Counted from the stretch's first letter, positions 17,212-27,319 are shown. The stretch: DNA of 56,743 nt from an uncultured Muribaculaceae bacterium (GCA_910583675.1 CAJTYH010000018.1:1-56743); one strand, 5' to 3'. Notes: generated by a model not told the origin, from the sequence alone. Numbers and translations are program-made.

Positions 17212-18597
17212 ATGGATGCCAATACATCCCCCGACAATACCGAAAACCTGCGCGAGCTATCAAGCATGCCAATCGGACGGCTATTGTGGAAATACTCCCT
17301 GCCGGCAGTGGTGGGCATGCTCGTAATGCAGCTCTACAACATCGTCGATCGCATATTCATCGGACAGGTGATAGGCCCCGAGGCCATCGCGGGCCTCGCC
17401 ATAACATTTCCCGTGATGAACATCGCCACCGCCCTCGGAGTGCTCGTCGGAGCCGGCGCATCGGCACGGGTCAGCATCCATCTCGGACAACGCGACTACG
17501 AAGGGGCCGCCCGAGTGCTCGGCACGTCACTGACGCTTACTCTCGGCATCGGTGTCATATACATCGGGGCGTTCGCACTGGGGATGGACACAGTCCTGCG
17601 ATGGTTCGGGGCGAACGAGGTCACGCTCCCATATGCGCGGGATTTCATGCTCTACATACTGCCCGGCCTGATGCTCACCAACCTCACATTCTCTTTCAAC
17701 AACATAATGCGCGCCTCGGGCTATCCCGTCAAGGCAATGGTAACCATGTTCATCGGTGCCGGGCTTAACATCATTCTCGCGCCCCTTTTCATCTACGTTT
17801 TCCGCTGGGGCATAAAGGGAGCCGCCATAGCCACTGACATCGCCATGGCCGTATGCATGGTATTCGTAATGGCGCATTTCTTCAAGTCCGCCCATGGCCC
17901 CGTCACTTTCCGTCGCGGCATCTTCGGCATCGATTGGAAAATAATCTGGAACATAATCGGCATAGGCGCCGCACCTTGCATAGTCAACGTGGCCTCATGT
18001 CTCATAAACATAGTGATAAACCGTTCGCTCCTGCAATACGGAGGGGTGGAAGCCATTGCCGCATCAGGCATTTTTGTCACCTATGCCGCCATGCTTTGCT
18101 GCATAATCCTCGGCATATGCCAGGGCATGCAGCCGATAGCGGGTTTCAACTACGGACACGGAGCGCCGGAGAGGGTGCTATCGGTATACCGGCTTGCCGT
18201 AATCGCAGGTACCGTAGTAAGCGCCATAGGATGGGCAGGGGCGCGATTCTGCCCGGAGATCATAGCACGCGCATTCGTCGCAGACCAGGCTCTCGTGGAA
18301 TTCACAGGCCATGCATTAAGCACGGGCATGATGGTGTTCTTCGTGGTAGGATTCCAGATCGTATCCACCACTTACTTCCAAAGCATCGGCAAGGTCGGGC
18401 TCTCTATCTTCCTCAGCCTCACCAGACAGGTCATCTTCTTCATCCCGCTCCTGCTATGGCTCCCGGGACGCATGGGATTGGACGGCGTGTGGAGTACCTT
18501 TTGCATCTCCGACCTGCTCGCCACCGTGGTCACGGCGCTCCTGATGCTCTATGCCATCCCGCGCCTCCGCTCCATCCGCCCTACCCCCGCCTCCTGA
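17212..18597 (+). CDS. MATE family multidrug/cation exporter
   Basis: A 461-aa protein with about 12 hydrophobic spans and MATE signatures: PAVVGMLVMQLYNIVDRIFIG near the start (a GQ-type first helix) and the repeated half after about residue 235 (GIGAAPCIVNVASCLINIVIN). MATE exporters use H+ or Na+ to expel organic cations or drugs. The frame is open from a GTG at 17203; the ATG at 17212 is chosen. Followed by a hairpin terminator. Substrate unknown. Confidence 0.92.
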   Translation: MDANTSPDNTENLRELSSMPIGRLLWKYSLPAVVGMLVMQLYNIVDRIFIGQVIGPEAIAGLAITFPVMNIATALGVLVGAGASARVSIHLGQRDYEGAARVLGTSLTLTLGIGVIYIGAFALGMDTVLRWFGANEVTLPYARDFMLYILPGLMLTNLTFSFNNIMRASGYPVKAMVTMFIGAGLNIILAPLFIYVFRWGIKGAAIATDIAMAVCMVFVMAHFFKSAHGPVTFRRGIFGIDWKIIWNIIGIGAAPCIVNVASCLINIVINRSLLQYGGVEAIAASGIFVTYAAMLCCIILGICQGMQPIAGFNYGHGAPERVLSVYRLAVIAGTVVSAIGWAGARFCPEIIARAFVADQALVEFTGHALSTGMMVFFVVGFQIVSTTYFQSIGKVGLSIFLSLTRQVIFFIPLLLWLPGRMGLDGVWSTFCISDLLATVVTALLMLYAIPRLRSIRPTPAS

Positions 18598-18658
18598 TTT
18601 CTCCGCTTTCCCCGATTCTCCCCCTCTCATCCCCTCTCATTTCCGCCAAGCCCATGTG

Positions 18659-18682
18659 CGCCGCGCTCATGCGCGGCGTTTC
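18659..18682 (+). terminator. terminator of the MATE gene
   Basis: CGCCGCGC/GCGCGGCG stem with TCAT loop, then TTTCTCC. G+C-rich stem with a short U tract. A second imperfect G+C hairpin ending in CTTTTA lies at about 18738-18776. Confidence 0.6.
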
Positions 18683-18871
18683 TCCGCTTATACTTGATTA
18701 TCCAAGAACTTTTCCGCCCCTGCCATGTTAGATTTTTAGATGGCGGCGACGGCCGCGCCACCATCGCTTTTACTTACCTGATTCTAATTAACGCGAACGG
18801 CAGACGCCGATTATCAACGAGGGATATTTCAACGCCTGTCAATTGAAGAACTATTTATTTACTTTACTACA

Positions 18872-19696
18872 ATGAGACTTACTTCCACCGGCTCACTGCG
18901 CCAAATGCTCGCAGCTGCCATCGCCGTCACATTCTGCGCCTCCATCTCGGCACAGGCACCCCTCAACCCCAACGACATCAAGGATCACCGCACGGAACCT
19001 GAACTATTCTTCCTTCAGGAAGGTGACTGCCCCAACAGTCTGCGGTTGCTGCCCGGCCCTCCCGACGGTGGATCCATCCTCTTCCTATACGACCAGGCAC
19101 GCTACAACTGGGGCAAACTCCAAAGGAAGACCGCACGCGGCGAGCAAGCCGCACAGGACGCACGGGTCACAGGCGACGGTCTACCCAAAGCTTATTCCGA
19201 AGCGTTTGGCGTTGAAATCAACGAGGAGAACACCCCTGAGATCCTCAAACTGATCGTAGGGATGCGTGAGGATGCCGGCGACCTCGGCACAAGGGAAGCC
19301 AAGCGTTATTACGACCGCACCCGCCCATTCATCTTTTATGAGGAGGACACATGCAACCCCGAGCAGCAGGCAGAACTGTCAAGCAACGGCTCATACCCCT
19401 CCGGCCACAGCTCGCTCGGATGGGCTACGGCACTCGTGCTCACCGAGATAAACCCCGAACGCCAGAACGAGATCCTGAAACGCGGATATGAAATGGGTGA
19501 GAGCCGCGTGATATGCGGATATCACTTCCAGAGCGACGTGGATGCCGGACGCATCACCGGAGCGACCACAGTGGCACGCCTCCATGCCGATCCCGGTTTC
19601 AACAAACAGCTGGCAAAGGCAAAGGCCGAATTCAAACGCCTCAAAAAGGAAGGCAAGGTAGCCAAAGGTATCCCCACCCCTACCCCCACTGAATAA
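18872..19696 (+). CDS. class A acid phosphatase (PAP2 superfamily), secreted
   Basis: A 274-aa periplasmic phosphatase with signal peptide (about 1-28, ending SISAQA). The phosphatase triplet is complete: K144-x6-RP (KRYYDRTRP), GSYPSGHSS (173-181, catalytic-site His179) and SRVICGYHFQSD (S211, R212, H218, D222). The KRYYDRTRP and YPSGH forms are those of class A non-specific acid phosphatases. The next gene, 60 nt on, is a porin, suggesting release and uptake of phosphate from organic phosphates. Confidence 0.92.
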   Translation: MRLTSTGSLRQMLAAAIAVTFCASISAQAPLNPNDIKDHRTEPELFFLQEGDCPNSLRLLPGPPDGGSILFLYDQARYNWGKLQRKTARGEQAAQDARVTGDGLPKAYSEAFGVEINEENTPEILKLIVGMREDAGDLGTREAKRYYDRTRPFIFYEEDTCNPEQQAELSSNGSYPSGHSSLGWATALVLTEINPERQNEILKRGYEMGESRVICGYHFQSDVDAGRITGATTVARLHADPGFNKQLAKAKAEFKRLKKEGKVAKGIPTPTPTE

Positions 19697-19756
19697 ATAA
19701 TGGGAAACTGAACAAGCAAGAAAAAGGGGAGCACCAATTACCAATTACTAATTATC

Positions 19757-20911
19757 ATGAGGCCATTATACATCAGCATAGTGGCGGCTACTGTTACACT
19801 CTCTGCCGCCGCACAGGACACGGGAAACAGTTTCACAATCAAGCCCACAGGCCGCATACTCGCAGACGGGGCGGTATACCTGCCGGGAAGCGAGAAGGAA
19901 GGCTTCGTAAGCGGTGTAGCCATTCCCGACGTGAGAATAGGGGTAAAAGCCGGCTACGGCAAGTGGAAGGCCAAAATCGACCTCGGATTCGCTTATTCCA
20001 AGGTAAGCATGAAGGATATATATGTGGAATACGACTTCAACAAGTCCAATCTCCTAAGAGCCGGATACTTCGTGCAGCAGTTCGGACTTAATTCCGTAAC
20101 GAGTTCCTCCATGAAGGAGACAGAGGAGGAGGCCACGAGCAATGAATTCTTCAATGCCAATCCCCGTTCGCTCGGAATAATGTACCAGTTCGACAAGGGA
20201 CAGTATTTCGCAGCCGCAAGCGCATTCGTCGAAGGGGAGGCCATAAAACGCAACGCCTCAGAGATGGGGAAACAAGGCTTCGGATTCCAGACGCGCCTGG
20301 TATGGCGTCCCTTCCATGAAACGGGACGGTTCGCTCAGATAGGCTGCTCCTTCAACTATGCCACCCCCACCTACAGCGAAAAGGAGGGGCAGAACCACAG
20401 CAGCTATCATTTCTCCTCCAACTTCCCATCCCGCGTATCCAAGGTATGCCTGCTGGATGCAGACATACCCGAAGCAAAGGATCAGTTCAAGATGTCGCCC
20501 GAATTGCTTCTCGGCAGGGGACGCATGGCACTTGAAGCCCAGTACTACTATATGAACATCTGGAGAAAAAGCGGTTTCGGGAATTACCATGCCCAAGGAG
20601 CATACGGCATCCTGCGCGGCATCCTCAAAGGTGGCGACTATGTATACTCCGACGGGGAATGTGGCATAGCCACCCCTGCCCCCGGATCACTCGAGATGGC
20701 AGTAATGTACAATTACACCAATGCCAACGATGCTTCCGCCGGCATATTCGGAGGCATCTCGCATGACGCGTCGTGCACCTTCAACTATTATATCAACAAG
20801 TACATGATCGCCCGCCTCCGCTACAGCTACACCACCGTGCGCGACCGTGCCCTGGCACCGTCAGACCGCCATGTAAACATCATCCAGGCTCGCTTCCAAG
20901 TGATCTTCTGA
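19757..20911 (+). CDS. outer-membrane porin, phosphate-porin (OprP/OprO) type
   Basis: A 384-aa barrel protein: signal peptide (1-19, TLSAAAQ), alternating amphipathic strands (KAKIDLGFAYSKVSMKDIYVEYDF, shown as several strands), and a terminal phenylalanine in QARFQVIF, the usual outer-membrane assembly signal. The text FLNSVTSS-like (QQFGLNSVTSS) and ANPRSLGI suit Bacteroidota OprP/O porins. Directly downstream of the acid phosphatase. Anion or phosphate selectivity is inference from family resemblance. Confidence 0.75.
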   Translation: MRPLYISIVAATVTLSAAAQDTGNSFTIKPTGRILADGAVYLPGSEKEGFVSGVAIPDVRIGVKAGYGKWKAKIDLGFAYSKVSMKDIYVEYDFNKSNLLRAGYFVQQFGLNSVTSSSMKETEEEATSNEFFNANPRSLGIMYQFDKGQYFAAASAFVEGEAIKRNASEMGKQGFGFQTRLVWRPFHETGRFAQIGCSFNYATPTYSEKEGQNHSSYHFSSNFPSRVSKVCLLDADIPEAKDQFKMSPELLLGRGRMALEAQYYYMNIWRKSGFGNYHAQGAYGILRGILKGGDYVYSDGECGIATPAPGSLEMAVMYNYTNANDASAGIFGGISHDASCTFNYYINKYMIARLRYSYTTVRDRALAPSDRHVNIIQARFQVIF

Positions 20912-20932
20912 GCATCCGACACCGGCCATACA

Positions 20933-20984
20933 AAAAAACATCAACCGGAACCACATCTTAAAATGGCTCCGGTTGATGTTTTTT
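20933..20984. terminator. two-way terminator between porin and LRR gene
   Basis: Stem of about 20 bp with one mismatch (arms 20933-20953 and 20964-20984), A run on the left, T run on the right; serves the convergent porin and LRR genes. Confidence 0.85.
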
Positions 20985-20999
20985 ATATGGTAAGACAGG

Positions 21000-23900
21000 T
21001 TATCTTACAGCGACTTTACGGGTTCCGACTATATACACGCCGGGGGCCAGACCAACTGTCGCCTCAGCGGGAGAAACTTGAGCGCGAATCCTGACGCCTG
21101 TAAGGGTGTATACGTCCACCGGCGCGGAAGCATCCTCTCCATCGGCAACAACGTTTTCAACACCCGCCTTGTCTACATTCACGGCATTGGTGTAAAGCGT
21201 CAGGTTGGGATACATCTGGTTCGTCATGATACAGCGCACTGTATCGTCGAATGTGCTATGGAATGATGTCACGCCATTCTCTATGGAATATTCCGGATTG
21301 TCGCCGGTGCCGTCAAGCATCTCACCCACGATAACAGCGTTCTCCTCATCATAGCTTATTTCGCCGAGATACCAGTCGAACTGAGTCGGCATCCCTTCCA
21401 CAGTTGCCTGCGACGAAAGATCTACCTTGCCATCCACGCACTCGATCTCTACCTCTGCCTGATTGGCATATGTGAAATATGTCAATGAACTGAAATAAGC
21501 CTGTCGTGGCAACGTGGCGAAGGTAAACCGATTGCCTTGGAGAGCCAGTGCCACCAGACGGCGGGCTATGGGATTGAGATTTATCGTGCTGAAACGATTG
21601 TTGGCGAGTATAAGCTGACTTATACGGTTAGCCTTCGTCAGATCTATGTCGGTCAACTCGTTACCCGCAGCTGAGAGTCCCCAAAGAGAAGCATTGTCAA
21701 AAGTGATTTCCGTGAGCTTGTTGTTGTCAGCGTATAGCATCTGGAGCGAGGGGATCTTGGAGGCATCAAACGTCGTATAGGCATTATTGCTTATGTTCAG
21801 AATCTGCAGGCCTTCAAATCCGCTGAAATCCATGGTGGACAGCTTGTTACCGGAAAGATTCAATTCAGTGATCGGCGCCTCTGCAGGGAAAACAATGTTC
21901 TCCTCGTCGATATCGCATCCGCCTATGGAAAGGGCGGTAAGCGAAGTCAGGTGCGAAACATCCAGGTTTGTCATCGGAGTATCATAAATGGAGAATACGG
22001 TTATGTCCGAGGCTTCTTCATATGTATATACTTTCACATTTGCTCCGGCAAATGTCTGCTGGTTCGGATAGGAGATATATGTATTTGCAGAAACCGGATA
22101 CTGCTTGTATTCGCTGCCGTCACCATGCCAGTCTATATATAAGGCCGTAGTCTTATTCCCGCGGAATATGACTTCGGCACCGTAGCCGGAGGAGGTGGTA
22201 GTGAACGAAGCTACCACCTTTGTCGGTGCAGCCGTAACCGTGGTTTCTGTCGTGCGGAATACATTGGCTCCCGTAAACTCCGGGAATGCCGGGTTTGTCA
22301 TCTCGCAATAAACTTTTCCCACAGTGGTATCAAGGAACCGTGTGGCTCCATCGACGCAATCCACCTCCTTGCCCTGCACGAGAGGAGTACCGTCAGACAC
22401 CTTTTTCCAAACGAAAAGGGTGCCCTTGCCGTCTATGATGCGGTTCTGCTCGGAAAGGTTTATCGCAGGCGCGAACGCCATCAGTTCAAGATCCTTCTGG
22501 GGTGCGTAAACATATGTTTCGGTATCCAGACCAGGGAGATAAGGCACTGTGGCGAGGGTAAGCAAGTTGTGGGTAATGTCCAGTTTCTGGAGGGCTGGCA
22601 TTTCCACCGTGGTAACCGACGTGAAATTGTTAAATGAAAGATCCACGGTCACGGCATTGCCCAGATAGGCCAATTCGGCATCTTCACATAGCTCATTATG
22701 ACTGATATTCAGATGCTTGATATTGTCATAATTCTTCAAGGACAGCTCGGCAAGCTGGTTCCATGAAAGATTCATGTCAAAAAGCGAGCCTGGTGCGACA
22801 ATGTGGAAGGTCTTTATCGCATTCCTTGACGCATCCAGCCTCCTTAAGGCAAACTTCTCATAATTGCCGTAGATGCCTGAAAGATCCAATTCCTGAAGGC
22901 TGTTGCCTGAGAGATTTATGTCGGTCAGACAACGGTTGTACCTGAGGTCTACCATCGGAAGGGCACACCCGCTTACGGTAATGGTACGCAGCTCGGTAGC
23001 ACGGGTGAGATCCATTGAGGATATGACCGGCATGTCCACGATCTCAAGAGCCGTCATCACGGAGTTTTCCGGCATAAACACTCTCACGGTAGCCTCCGCG
23101 ACGCCTGCGGGAAGCGCGACGCTCACATTGTTTTCAGTCGGCGCCGCAATGGAAGTGGCGCTGAAAGCCTGACGCTCTCCATCCCCTACCTGCACGTAAA
23201 ATTCTCGGGGAGCATCCTTTGTAGCATGATCCACACCGACCTTGAACGAGAGCGTGCCACGGCCGGATACATTCATTTCAAATACATTGCTCGGCTGTCC
23301 CATCTCGGCTGCGCTCTTGACCTTGAATTTGCCGGACTGCAACGTATACATCTCGAATGCCGAGTTGGCGAATTCAATGTAGACGGAGTCGGAAGGCACC
23401 TCATTGAAGATAACCTTACCGTCGGCATACGAGTATGCATCAGCAGAGATTTCCACATCTTCCCCATCGTAGGGGACACTGAATACGCGTGCCGTGGTCT
23501 GGGTATTTGGACGAAGCACTTCAGCAGAGAAGTCTATCGGTTTTCCGACCTCATAGCTGCGATCGCACGGCAGCGGCGAACGGAAATAGTAGTATTCTCC
23601 CCAATTCGGATCTACAGCAGGCAGTGTTGCAAACGTGAAATCGTTGTTGGCGATATCCACGAGATACAAATTAGTATTATTGCTTAGATCTATCTCGGAG
23701 ACATGGTTGTCGCGGATATTGAGATGGGTCAGGTATTTGTTGGCCGTCACATCTACCGACGACAGATTGTTTCCGGCAACATCAAGGATCATGAGGTTCG
23801 GATTATGGGTCACGTCAATCTCGTCTATCTTCACATCGGTATTGACAGTTCCTGAGACATGCTGAGCGAACAGATGCTGAAGATAAGTATTCTTGCTGAC

Positions 23901-24680
23901 ATCAATGGACTTGATTCGGCTCTCGGATACGTTGAGCCTCATCAACTTGAGATTCTTGGTCACGTCCAGGGACGACACATGTGTCAGTTCCAGCGACAAC
24001 ATCTGCAATTCCGGACAGCCGGAAGGGTCTATATTATATAGACCGAAATTATGGTATCCGTCAAAAGTGACCAGTGCCGGATAGTCGCTCAGATTGAACG
24101 ACTGATCCATATGGTCTATTATGTCCAATTCCAAAATAGTCAGGTCAGGATGGTTGGATCCCATCTTCAACGGTGTCTCAGCCGTAAACGGATTGTCCGA
24201 CAGATATACGGCATAGAGTTTTTCGAAAGGGGAAAGGTCCAGACGCTTCAATTCATTGTGCTGTAGATCCAATATCTCAAGATTTACGATATCATCCATC
24301 TCCACCCAGTCAAGATAGCATCCCTCAAAGTCTATATAGTCTATCTTGGTGGGATCCCCGTATATCTTAACCAGCCCCTCAGAGCTTACACAGCATTGTA
24401 TGGTAGTACCGATGATAGACTGGGACTCGTTGTCGAACACGGCCGGACTTACCTCAGCCTCAACCATTCCAAATCCGCAATCCACATCGAAATAATCAGT
24501 CTCGGTACTCCCAAGCACTATGTGGAAACTATTGGCGGCACCGTAAGTGTCGTAGATGTTGGTCTTAAGTGTGATGATTGGCTTTTCGGTACCGTTCTGC
24601 GCAATGGCCTCGGAGGGAGCACCCCACATTGCCAACGAGACAAGCACTCCTGCCGTCAATTTCTGAAACATATGGTTCAT
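21000..24680 (-). CDS. large secreted leucine-rich-repeat protein with T9SS sorting domain
   Basis: A 1226-aa protein with signal peptide (ends SEAIAQ at about 28). At least three LRR blocks (about 100-370, 560-730 and 950-1100) show repeats of the LxxLxLxxNxLxxLDLSxN kind (for example LEILDLQHNELKRLDLS, LTDINLSGNSLQELDLS). Between blocks lie beta-rich segments with DW..G (YIDWHGDGSEYKQYP). The last about 60 residues (VYTLTGVRIR... GLAPGVYIVG...KVAVR) form a type A T9SS sorting domain. Probably surface bound or released; binding partner unknown. Follows the subtilisin gene by 39 nt, so likely one operon. Confidence 0.85.
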   Translation of the reverse strand: MNHMFQKLTAGVLVSLAMWGAPSEAIAQNGTEKPIITLKTNIYDTYGAANSFHIVLGSTETDYFDVDCGFGMVEAEVSPAVFDNESQSIIGTTIQCCVSSEGLVKIYGDPTKIDYIDFEGCYLDWVEMDDIVNLEILDLQHNELKRLDLSPFEKLYAVYLSDNPFTAETPLKMGSNHPDLTILELDIIDHMDQSFNLSDYPALVTFDGYHNFGLYNIDPSGCPELQMLSLELTHVSSLDVTKNLKLMRLNVSESRIKSIDVSKNTYLQHLFAQHVSGTVNTDVKIDEIDVTHNPNLMILDVAGNNLSSVDVTANKYLTHLNIRDNHVSEIDLSNNTNLYLVDIANNDFTFATLPAVDPNWGEYYYFRSPLPCDRSYEVGKPIDFSAEVLRPNTQTTARVFSVPYDGEDVEISADAYSYADGKVIFNEVPSDSVYIEFANSAFEMYTLQSGKFKVKSAAEMGQPSNVFEMNVSGRGTLSFKVGVDHATKDAPREFYVQVGDGERQAFSATSIAAPTENNVSVALPAGVAEATVRVFMPENSVMTALEIVDMPVISSMDLTRATELRTITVSGCALPMVDLRYNRCLTDINLSGNSLQELDLSGIYGNYEKFALRRLDASRNAIKTFHIVAPGSLFDMNLSWNQLAELSLKNYDNIKHLNISHNELCEDAELAYLGNAVTVDLSFNNFTSVTTVEMPALQKLDITHNLLTLATVPYLPGLDTETYVYAPQKDLELMAFAPAINLSEQNRIIDGKGTLFVWKKVSDGTPLVQGKEVDCVDGATRFLDTTVGKVYCEMTNPAFPEFTGANVFRTTETTVTAAPTKVVASFTTTSSGYGAEVIFRGNKTTALYIDWHGDGSEYKQYPVSANTYISYPNQQTFAGANVKVYTYEEASDITVFSIYDTPMTNLDVSHLTSLTALSIGGCDIDEENIVFPAEAPITELNLSGNKLSTMDFSGFEGLQILNISNNAYTTFDASKIPSLQMLYADNNKLTEITFDNASLWGLSAAGNELTDIDLTKANRISQLILANNRFSTINLNPIARRLVALALQGNRFTFATLPRQAYFSSLTYFTYANQAEVEIECVDGKVDLSSQATVEGMPTQFDWYLGEISYDEENAVIVGEMLDGTGDNPEYSIENGVTSFHSTFDDTVRCIMTNQMYPNLTLYTNAVNVDKAGVENVVADGEDASAPVDVYTLTGVRIRAQVSPAEATVGLAPGVYIVGTRKVAVR

Positions 24681-24719
24681 TTTTATATATGAGAGGTTTA
24701 TTGTATTTTATTGGCTGTA

Positions 24720-27140
24720 TTATCTTATGGTCACTTTCTGGGAATGCCCGTTGGCGGAAAGCACATAGATGCCGGCAGGAAGGGCTGATGCGTCAAGCGT
24801 CAGTTCATCGCCCGGGGCGGAAGCGGTCAGCACGCGGCTACCGCTCATGGAAGTGAGGGTGACTTCCACGAATGCAGCCTCACCCACGAATACGTTGAAT
24901 ATATTTTTGCCAGCTGGGGTGACCATCAGGCGGTCGTTGCGTCCATCGACTCCCACGCCATTGATTCCGGCCTGGCGTATCACCTCCTTCAGACCGGCGA
25001 GCGCATTGAACTTTCCGGCACCCCACTGCACCTGATCCCCGGCCTCAACATATTCGTCGCGTACTGCCGTGCGGGCAATTATTTCCTTAGCCTCATGAAC
25101 CGTAAGGGTGGGATCGGCCTCGAGCCACAAGGCAATGTTGCCGGCCACGAACGGAGTGGACATGGAGGTGCCTACCTCCTGCTTCCAGTAATGCGTTTTG
25201 CCTGATCCGTCGGTAGCGCGTGCCGAGTTGAGATATTCATAATATTCACGCTTCATCTCCTCAGTAAGCTTGACATTGTTCTGTGCGGCAAGCTGTTCAA
25301 CGACATACTCAAGATAGGGAGTGCTCATGGATGAGATTATGGCCGATCCGGGAGCGCAGACATCCGGCAGGTTACGCCCGTCTGCCAAAGTGCCGAAAGA
25401 AGAGAAGTCGCTTGCATATCCCGGACGGAACCCGTCACCCGGATAAGAAGGCTTCGCTCCGTCAAGCGTATACCATTCCTGGCGGGTATTGTAGGATCCG
25501 ACACTGATTATGTTGTGTCCCACGGCCATGTCAGAAATTGTACCGTTGCGAGAACCATCGGTAAAACCTTCCACCCCGTAGCTGTCGAAGCTCGTGGTCA
25601 GGGCATCGGTATAGAAGTCATAGCGGTGTCCCGGCGTGCCGGTTACCTCTATGCCTATCAGAAGCTCAGCATCGCGGTAATTGCCATCCTTGTCCTTGTA
25701 ATTGTCCTCCTTGTCCAGAAGATCAAGTCCTATGGTGCAGTAATAGCGGTTGGTAGCGGGGTCAAGGGCCCGTCCAACTGCCACATAACCGTCAAAATAC
25801 TGCGCGAAAGGTGTGTTGGCAGGAGCAATCACGTCTGTGGCGGCTGCATTCGAGTTGGCTGCAGTCCAGTAATATGTCATGTTGCCATCCTCCCCGGTTG
25901 CCGGCATCTCGTATGCCACACGGTAACCGCGACTTTTGCGGTACACTACCACGCGGAGTGAAAACTCGGTGTCGTCATCCCCATAAACCCCAATCTGACC
26001 ATAACGCCAGGTGTTCATTGTCTCGGCCGTCGTCCCGTCTGGCTGATACTGATACACACGCGGATGTATGAACGTCCTTACAGTCTTGTCAGCATCCGTC
26101 AGCGTTTTGTTAAGAGCCCCCTTGGAATCTCCTTCATTGCCCGCAGAAACGCATATTATCGCCTCCTGGCCTACCCTGTCAAGAAAGTCAGACATCACCG
26201 ACTTGGGATCATGCGGTCCCACATTTGAGCCAAGCGACAGGTTGTAGACCATGGGCATATTCTTGTAAAGACGCCCGTAGCTGTACATGTAATCTATTCC
26301 ATATGCGATGCATACGTCAGTAAGCAGACCGCACGATACGGCAATATCCGACTGGGTCGCCACACCGTAATAAGGGTTGGACACCTTCTCCATAACCGGC
26401 TTTCCAGTAGGAGAGACACCCTTGGATACCTCAACCTCACCCTTGTACGCCCCGGCCATTATCCCCAAGGTATGGGTGGCATGATAGGCCGACGGCTCAT
26501 CTGTGGTAAAATCGGTTATGGGACGCGCATCCAGCACGTCAGACCCGTAATACACAGGAGCCACATCGGTACCCATGGCGTTGTAACGCATCAGGGAGAG
26601 ATATTTTATGCGGTTCTCACCATCCGTATCAAGGAAATTCACGTGGTTCGGGTCTATGCCCTGATCCACGATTCCGGCAATGACACCTTTGCCGGTATAT
26701 GCCTTGGGCAATCCCTCGCCACCGGCATGTATCACGTCAGTGCCGGAAGCTGCACGTGCAAGATCCATGGTCGCTTTTACCGGGCGCTGGAACTGAATGA
26801 GCTGCACGCATTCGGAAGCGGCAAGCTCCTCCGCGCGGTCATACGGAATCTCAGCAATGGCAACCTGGCCACGCACACTCATGACTTCGATCCCGGCGCC
26901 CTCAAGGTCTTCGGCAGTATAACCGTCGGCTATACGCACAAAGGCAAGCGTGCTTTCACGTTCGGCAAGATTGGCGGTCGCCTGGAACGACTTGGCACGC
27001 ACCCCCGCCGGCATTGGAACTTCCATGCCGCGCATATGCATACGGTTACGCAGCTCCAATTTGCTCTGCAGGTCAAGGACACCGGCCTCAGCTACCAAAA
27101 ACGGCAGAGCCATAAGCAATGTCGTGTAAAATTTTCTCAT
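24720..27140 (-). CDS. subtilisin-like (S8) serine protease with T9SS sorting domain
   Basis: An 806-aa protein: signal peptide (1-19), prodomain (about 25-125), S8 catalytic domain with Asp159 (AGIVDQGID), His220 (YHATHTLG; usual HGTH), oxyanion Asn335 (VSAGNEG) and Ser659 (VGTSMSTPFVAG), and a long insertion (about 360-520) between Asn and Ser. The C-terminus (VEVTLTSMSGSRV ... ALPAGIYVLSANG) is a T9SS sorting domain. The Ala after the catalytic His is unusual. A promoter is at 27288-27319. It could process surface proteins, including the LRR protein encoded next. Confidence 0.9.
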   Translation of the reverse strand: MRKFYTTLLMALPFLVAEAGVLDLQSKLELRNRMHMRGMEVPMPAGVRAKSFQATANLAERESTLAFVRIADGYTAEDLEGAGIEVMSVRGQVAIAEIPYDRAEELAASECVQLIQFQRPVKATMDLARAASGTDVIHAGGEGLPKAYTGKGVIAGIVDQGIDPNHVNFLDTDGENRIKYLSLMRYNAMGTDVAPVYYGSDVLDARPITDFTTDEPSAYHATHTLGIMAGAYKGEVEVSKGVSPTGKPVMEKVSNPYYGVATQSDIAVSCGLLTDVCIAYGIDYMYSYGRLYKNMPMVYNLSLGSNVGPHDPKSVMSDFLDRVGQEAIICVSAGNEGDSKGALNKTLTDADKTVRTFIHPRVYQYQPDGTTAETMNTWRYGQIGVYGDDDTEFSLRVVVYRKSRGYRVAYEMPATGEDGNMTYYWTAANSNAAATDVIAPANTPFAQYFDGYVAVGRALDPATNRYYCTIGLDLLDKEDNYKDKDGNYRDAELLIGIEVTGTPGHRYDFYTDALTTSFDSYGVEGFTDGSRNGTISDMAVGHNIISVGSYNTRQEWYTLDGAKPSYPGDGFRPGYASDFSSFGTLADGRNLPDVCAPGSAIISSMSTPYLEYVVEQLAAQNNVKLTEEMKREYYEYLNSARATDGSGKTHYWKQEVGTSMSTPFVAGNIALWLEADPTLTVHEAKEIIARTAVRDEYVEAGDQVQWGAGKFNALAGLKEVIRQAGINGVGVDGRNDRLMVTPAGKNIFNVFVGEAAFVEVTLTSMSGSRVLTASAPGDELTLDASALPAGIYVLSANGHSQKVTIR

Positions 27141-27219
27141 GTTGGTTGATGTTTTCTTATAAATCAGATTTTTTACTCAAACGGATTTTAACGATTGGTT
27201 ATCTACATTATGCATAAAA

Positions 27220-27240
27220 ATTGCATATGCAATTGCATAT
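27220..27240. promoter_or_regulatory. palindromic operator-like site
   Basis: ATTGCATATGCAAT (27220-27233) is a perfect palindrome, and TTGCATAT recurs 12 nt later (27221 and 27233). It would fall about 50 nt into the protease mRNA leader. A regulator site is a guess. Confidence 0.3.
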
Positions 27241-27287
27241 TCGATAAATATTTAATATTTGTCCGCATTTTCACGCTCAATTAGCAG

Positions 27288-27319
27288 CAAAGGTAAATTA
27301 AATTTTACAAACCAACAAA
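27288..27319 (-). promoter_or_regulatory. promoter of the S8 protease-LRR operon
   Basis: Minus-strand TTTG (27319-27316), 20-nt spacer, TACCTTTG (27295-27288). Predicts a leader of about 140 nt. Confidence 0.65.

Noticed and set aside
17853..18731. 292-aa open frame overlapping the MATE gene in another frame
   Set aside because: Arg/His/Pro-rich reading typical of an out-of-frame shadow.
21000..24680. Repeats in the LRR gene as a CRISPR array
   Set aside because: Repeats are in the protein (leucine-rich), not in the DNA; no regular direct repeats and spacers.
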